From: Dasypus novemcinctus | Taxonomy: Eukaryota > Chordata > Mammalia > Cingulata > Dasypodidae | NCBI RefSeq assembly: GCF_030445035.2 | Contig: NC_080677.1 | Coordinates: 104,777,513-104,841,512, forward strand | Length of the DNA stretch: 64,000 bases | Direction of reading: 5' to 3' | Part shown: one piece after another, positions 58,493 through 64,000 of the stretch | How the letters are laid out: each line of letters opens with the position of its first letter | Numbering within the stretch: position 1 is the stretch's first letter | Position numbers and translations under genes: made by a program | The notes under the pieces: generated by a model | What the model saw: only the letters and a program-made list of their open reading frames with translations | The model's database searches: none | Told to the model about the DNA's origin: nothing

Positions 58493-59116
58493 TGAAGCAG
58501 GCTAGTAAAATTGGGAATTAATAGATGGATCTGGAACTTGGCAGAGAGTCCACATGGACATCAGTAACGCCCAAGATGGCTTCTGGAAGAACTCCACCCC
58601 AAGAGTCTGCTATCCAGAACAAAGACTTCTTCTGGGAGCAAAGAAAAGCCCAGGATGTTCCCTAGGGACGTTATCATTGGGTCCTCACTAGTGGATTGAT
58701 GGGTGGGGAATCAATCAAGACAGCAAACAGCTGGAACCCTCCCCTGCCATTAGCAAAGGGGTGGGATAATTAATAGTTTATAAAGCAAACCGTGAGGCCT
58801 GAGCAGGCTCTTGCCCTGCTCTCTTGCCTCTGGACCCATTCCTCCCCTCTGAGCAGCTCTTGCCATTTTTCCTCCTCCACGTGGCCATGCAAGTAAACCT
58901 GGGGATTTATAATCTATAATGGGGAATTGTAGCTTGTAAACCAGCCCTCTTTATCCCTTTTCACCCCCTTCCTCTCTACCTGGGACCCCTGCTCTGCTAT
59001 TTTCTCCCATTTCTCTTTCCTTCCTACCTAAATAAATTACTGACCTAACTCACCTGGCATGCTCTTGAAATTCATTTCTGCAGTGTAGCCAAGAACCTAG
59101 ACAAACTCCAGTAACA
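58493..59116 (+). mobile_element. Solo LTR, probable class I ERV, copy 2
   Basis: A 624-base relative of 8149-8773 with the same ends (TGAAGCAGGCTAG...CCAGTAACA), the same AATAAA (about 59031), and R/U5-like ending TGCTCTTGAAATTCATTTC. It differs from copy 1 by many substitutions and small indels. Flanking tetramers (CTAT/CTTG) do not match, so the target duplication is lost or the ends are slightly off. Confidence 0.7.
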
Positions 59117-60654
59117 CTTGGCCTCAAGGAAGTACTGACCTGCCACAAGTGCCCAACAGACCCTCAGCATGGTAGTGTGAGTAGATTTTCTCACTGTTGA
59201 TTCCTAATATAAACGTATTTGTTTTAACACACTTCCCATGAGTTATTGTAATATTTAGGGGTAATTGACTTTTGCAATCATATAGTGTATATTATTAAAA
59301 TAAGTTAAATTACTTAGACAGATGTTTTTCAATAAGCTTATTCCTTTCTTTCTGGTAACCAAAAAAGGATAAAGCGAAGCTAGATGCTTGTAAGTCATTG
59401 GGTTTCTGTGGAATTAGCTTCAGCTATAGGAATAACTTTTTTTTTTAACCACTGAACTTTTTCTTATATATAGTCCAGGTTGCAGATGAATGTGCCCTTT
59501 GTGTCTTCCAAGCTGGACTACTGTGAGGAATTCTAATCAAAGGTTTCTTGAAGAGCTGCTTATAAGTTTCCAGAGTTGCAACCAGGGATGAGCACAGCAG
59601 AGAGCTTGTTAACTGCCTCTGATTGCTGACAATGTGAGCCCTGAGGGAACAGTGAGAAGTTCTGTCTCTGAATAATGCCTCCAGCTATGGAAACCTCCCA
59701 AGGTGCTTCATTTGATATTAATGACTGAATCAAAACTCTTATTTACTGAAAATCCTTTCAATCTCTTAAAGATGGAGAATTAAAAAAAACTTTTTTAAAA
59801 GCTCCTGCCATTTTTAATCTTTTATCCATTTTGCCTTAAAAATCAGCGTCAGTTAAATTCAAAGATAAAGGTAAATCCAAATATGTTCTATGAATTTTTT
59901 GTCTAACCACAGTGGCTGGTAAGTTTCTATATGAATTCTTAAGACAAAAAAATAGCTGTGCTCCTACTTTAATTAACATTAAACATTGATCTGTTGGAAG
60001 TATATACATATATATACTTATTTGAATAAATTAATAAATATATAATGCACACAGGTTTAGGAGTCAAAATGATAGCTTCAAGTGACAGAATTTAATGAGT
60101 CTGGTTATAATACTTTATGGTATAGCTGTCCCTTTGAAGCCATTTGAAATCATAGTGCACATACCATAAAGCTACGGATTTATAGCCTTTGTCTTGCCTA
60201 TCCCTTCCTGGAATGATTAGATGAATACAAAAGTAGAGCATTTTCCCTAACAAATATTTTTACTGGGCTACTAAAAAGAAGCCATGTGTGGAATGAGGTT
60301 TAATTTCCACTCACATCCCTTACTCACACTCTGATGCTAATGATCACAGCAATGTCCAAAGGGTCAGCAGTAAGAGATAGGAGAAAAAGAAGCTAATGTC
60401 CTGAATGAGAGGGGAAAAATGAATAAGTGGTTCCTGAACACTCAAATTGTTACTTTTAGTAGCTGTATATTAGCATAACTATATAGTATCCACCCAAAGA
60501 ATGGGGTACAAGGTAACAAAATATAACAAGGTAATTAATTTTTCTAACTACCCAAGGTTATGAATCTTGCTGTTCTTCTGAAGTGAAGAAAGTATTTTAA
60601 TCTATTAATATACTACATTTAGAACTGGTAGCATTTATCTAAAGATACAAGTTA
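59117..60654. other. Unassigned sequence
   Basis: 1.5 kb without recognised repeats. 59460-59720 is of higher complexity and lower AT than its surroundings. No open frame. Confidence 0.45.
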
Positions 60655-61440
60655 CCAGAGGTTCTGAGGGGAGGCAGAAGGAAGGAAAGGTGGAACACAG
60701 GGCACTGTTAGGGCATTGGATTGTTCTGAATGAGATTGCAATGATGGCTTCAGACCATTATACACTTTGTCAAAACCTATAAAATTGTACTGTGCAAAGT
60801 GTAAACCATAATGTGAACTATAGACCATGCTTAGTAGAAATGCTTCAATATTTGTTCATACATTGTATAAATAACAAATGTATCATTTAAATGTAAGATG
60901 GGGGCGGCAGACTTGGCCCAGTGGTTAGGGTGTCCGTCTACCACATAGGAGGTCCATGGTTCAAACCCCGGGCCTCCTTGACCCATGTGGAGCTGGCCCA
61001 TGAGCAGTGCTGATGCGCGCAAGGAGTGTCCTGCCACGCAGCGGTGTCCCCCGCGTAGGGGAGCCCCACATGCAGGGAGTGAACCCCATAAGGAGAGCCG
61101 CCCAGCAGGAAATAAAGTGCTGCCTGCCCAGGAATGGTGCCGCATACACAGAGAGCTGACGCAGCAAGATGACGCAACAAAAAGAAACAGATTCCCATGC
61201 CACTGACAACAGAAGCAGACAAAGAAGACACAGCAAACAGACACAGAGAACAGACAACCAGGGTGGGTAGTGAAGGGGAGAGAAATAAATAAATAAATAA
61301 ATCTTTTAAAAAGAAATAAATAAATACATTTAACATGGGGAAAATGTGGGAGGTGAAAGGGTGTATGGGAATCCATTATATTTTCTATGAAATTTTTCTT
61401 TATCTAAACCTTCTTTAAAAATAAAGTTAAAAAAAGGGAT
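60655..61440 (+). repeat. LINE-1 3' UTR copy split by a SINE
   Basis: 60655-60900 and 61330-61440 are the two parts of the same 3' UTR type seen at 9984-10390 (GAGATTGCAATGATGGCTTC; AAAATGTGGGAGGTGAAAGG; ATGGGAATCC). The SINE at 60901 sits between them without loss of host alignment. Confidence 0.7.
60901..61312 (+). mobile_element. DAS-type SINE 5, nested in LINE-1 3' UTR
   Basis: Complete copy with A box TTGGCCCAGTGGTTAGGGTG, B box GGTTCAAACCCC, body and an (AAAT)n tail. Short CATTTAA sequences lie on both sides, but a clean target duplication cannot be called. Confidence 0.9.
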
Positions 61441-61680
61441 AGAATAAAATTTTAAAAAAAGGAATCCATGAAACTGCATGACACAATGAACCCTAAGTTA
61501 AACCATGAACAATAGTTAATAGCACAATTATAAAAATGTGCTTTCATCAGTTGTAACAAATGTACCATGTCAATCCAAGGTGTTATTTATAGGGCAATCA
61601 TAGGACTCCTGTATTTTATGCCTGATTTTTCTTAAACCTACAACTTTTCTAATAAAAGCTAAAGGGAAAAAATATACAAC
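61441..61680 (+). repeat. LINE-1 3' UTR end fragment
   Basis: GAACCCTAAGTTAAACCATG, TCAGTTGTAACAAATGTACC and AACCTACAACTTTTCTAAT match the ending at 12040-12220. Confidence 0.6.
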
Positions 61681-61854
61681 TATTTAAATAGTACATCACA
61701 GATACTTTATATTTGTAAAAATGGATTCACATCTAGATGCCATTTAATCCATTTTGTAAAGCTGTATTTAATTGTTTTTCTTATATAATTGAGTACACTG
61801 AACATCAGAGAATTCCGTAGTTCTAAATTTTTTCCTTCTAGTAAGTACCAGGTT

Positions 61855-62300
61855 ATTGTGTTGTTGCACAGAGAAGTTGGGCATACGTGGTATTGAAGGC
61901 CAGGACACAAGAATTCTGAGAAGAAAGATTTATTTCTACCAGCCAGACTCCGCAGACTCTTGTCCTGATAAAAACCAAGCCCCAAATAAGATTTTTGAGG
62001 CCCTTTTATACAGAGGATGTAAGAGTAGGGAGTCAAATGGTGCTTATATGCAAAAGGACTTTTTGTTAGTTTCTTCAAGTGTTTTATCTGAGTATTAGAT
62101 GGGTTATATCCTCCAGATAAGCTTGAATTAACATATATTCCCCACATTCCAGGTAAGCTTTTAACATGAACCCCACATATTCCAGGTAAGCATTGAACAC
62201 ATTTAGTTTGCATCCTCCCTGAATATCCAATGCCTATAGAGTTTATACCTCTCAATTGACTCTCCAGGCAATGAGGTATACTTGGATACAAAAATAAGTT
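61855..62300 (-). mobile_element. Probable ERV solo LTR (minus)
   Basis: The minus strand shows an LTR layout. U3 has imperfect direct repeats (starts at 62182, 62149 and 62113 on plus, each CCAG(G/A)TAAG). A TATA box GTATAAAAGG lies at 62011-62002, AATAAA at 61934-61929, and a short U5 ends near 61857. The edges and target duplication are not resolved. The 194-codon minus-strand frame (61707-62291) crosses the TATA box and polyadenylation signal and has no retroviral or cellular domain, so I do not call it a gene. Confidence 0.55.
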
Positions 62301-62419
62301 TGAATTTATGCACAGGCCATATTCATTGATTCAAACTTATTTTTAAACTGCGTTTATAAAAACTCTATTGTATAAATAAATTGCATTTATGATAATCATG
62401 CAATGACGATGGTGAAGGT

Positions 62420-62710
62420 TGGGTCTTCAATACTTAAGATATTGGCAGAGGGAAAGTATTAAAGGGAATTGAATTGGGAGTTGGAATTTTCCCTCATGAC
62501 ATTGCAATGATGGATACAAGCCATTATACATTTTGTTAAAACCTATAAAATTGTGTGGGACAAAGTATAAACTGTAATGTAAATTGTAGTCCATGGTTAG
62601 TAACAATGCTTCAATATGTGTTCATCAATTGTAACAAATGTAGCATACTAATGAAAGTTGTTAATGGGGGAAAGTGGGGGAAGAATAGGGAGTGGGGCAC
62701 TCTACCAAAA
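62420..62710 (+). repeat. LINE-1 3' UTR copy
   Basis: ATGACATTGCAATGATGGAT, CCATTATACATTTTGTTAAAAC and TAGTCCATGGTTAGTAACAATG match 60740-60860 closely. No A tail is visible at the right end, so it may be truncated. Confidence 0.6.
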
Positions 62711-64000
62711 CATTGGCACCAGAGTCAATATGCTGTCTCCCATGGTCAAAGGAAGCACAGGAAAGCAGCAGTAATAAGCTGTCAGGAACCTGGCCTTAGG
62801 AACTCTAGTTTATTTAGTTTGGAGGAGGAGGAGCTGACATCTTAATATTTGTAAACATTATTAAGTGTTTGTAAGGAGGCAAAGAGAAGTAAGGAGAAGA
62901 GTGCTTCACACGTAAGCTACTGAACTGCATTTAAAACAGAGGTTTAGACCACATTAAAACTATATTATGATAGCCATATACATTTCTCTAGATTGTGTTG
63001 CTTGTGCCTAAAAATACATGAATGAAATTTACTGGAGAGTGTAACAAATACCAATAGGGTACTTTACTGATGACTGATAAATTCAACATCTCTATCATGT
63101 ATTTTGTCTCTCCTTCCTGGACATCTCATATTATCCAGAGCCTAGGGGTGGGGTGGAGATTAATCTATTTTTAACTATTGCAAAATATTTTACTTCTATT
63201 TGCTTTATAAGCCCTTAAAATGTGTTAACACCAGGCTATTTTCTGATAAAAAATAAGTCCTTTATACATACTCCCAAATTAAAAAACAGTATCTGGCAAT
63301 ATATTAATTTTGTATTGAAAACAGAAGGCTGGATTACTTAACAGAATTGTTTTTGCATCAATTCTCCATTGAATGGTCAACATAGAGAAGGTTCCAGTTA
63401 GAGCCTTTGTATTATATTTAGAAAGAAAGTCTGAAGCATTTTTTTAATTAGAATTAAGTAAAGATAGAATAACTGTTTTGTGAAATAATGACTTTGTCAG
63501 TAAAATTGACTAGGAATTTGTGAATAACTATTTCTCAGAGTCAAATAAGGGATTCCTACATTGGAAGAATGGTTGGAATAGTAACATTAAATCTTCTGCA
63601 ATTTTCCTGAGAGACAATTTCATGTAAAATTTGCACTAAAACCTCATTAGATACCTTTGTATAAGCTTTTCTTCAAAATATCATTCAGGAATTGTGAATA
63701 CCAGGAACTCATGGCATGGTTTTCTTTTTGGAAAAATAGCAGAGCTAGAATATATCATTCCTCAACCATTAATCAGATTTATGCAAGGAAAAATATTATA
63801 AAGTAGGTAATTACATGGGATATCTGGACTATAGTGCCAAGTTTTCCCAAAATAATATATTGAATAAAAAGTGCTCAATAATTCTTAATATAATCATAAT
63901 TAAAAGAAAATTAAGGCATAATTCTCAAAAATAATATATCTTCTCAGAAAACGGCATTACTTTGTATCATTTTATTCACTTGTTTCTCAAAGGTAAAGCA
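62711..64000. other. Unassigned AT-rich sequence to window end
   Basis: No recognised repeat or open frame above 60 codons beyond 62845. Confidence 0.5.

Noticed and set aside
61707..62291. 194-codon minus-strand frame
   Set aside because: It runs across a TATA box, polyadenylation signal and U3-like repeats of a probable LTR and shows no protein domain.

Overview
The window is 64 kb of AT-rich mammalian nuclear DNA in which I find no intact protein-coding gene. The strongest clue to the organism is six copies of a roughly 400-base tRNA-derived SINE. Each has a Pol III A/B-box head, a long unique body and an (AAATA)n/poly(A) tail, the form I know as the DAS-SINE family of armadillos and other xenarthrans. 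With them occur recurrent MaLR-type LTRs and a characteristic LINE-1 3' UTR. I infer a xenarthran, most likely an armadillo (Dasypus), without a database search.

Layout: 1-5.2 kb holds a LINE-1 3' UTR, an LTR remnant and a decayed MaLR provirus (about 1945-4349). 5.2-13.4 kb carries three solo LTRs, MIR/L2 relics, simple repeats and LINE-1 tails. 14.4-26.5 kb has a 151-base tandem duplication, minus- and plus-strand LINE-1 pieces, a MIR and three SINEs. 28.1-34.5 kb is one nearly full-length but dead ancient LINE-1 with a 5' UTR, an ORF1 relic, an ORF2 relic and a 3' UTR. 35.8-39.8 kb holds a SINE, a solo LTR nested in an antisense relative, a hAT relic and L2/LINE-1 fragments. 40.3-41.3 kb is a GC- and CpG-rich 991-base solo LTR of betaretrovirus-like type with a 6-base target duplication, next to C2H2 zinc-finger pseudogene pieces. 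42.4-48.7 kb holds LINE-1, L2 and MIR relics, an exact 57-base duplication and a solo LTR. 49.6-55.1 kb is a dense nest of elements inserted into elements. 56.6-62.7 kb holds a composite double SINE, a MER5-like relic, a U6 snRNA retropseudogene, two LTRs and LINE-1 3' UTR copies.

The only coding-like material belongs to dead elements (LINE-1 ORFs, MaLR gag relic) or to the zinc-finger remnants. The region reads as a gene desert or large intron. Its history is recorded in nested retroelements: ancient LINE-1M, L2 and MIR first, then MaLR/ERV LTRs, then younger LINE-1 tails, SINEs and the CpG-rich LTR. Family names come from recognition by eye, and edges are approximate except where a target-site duplication fixes them.
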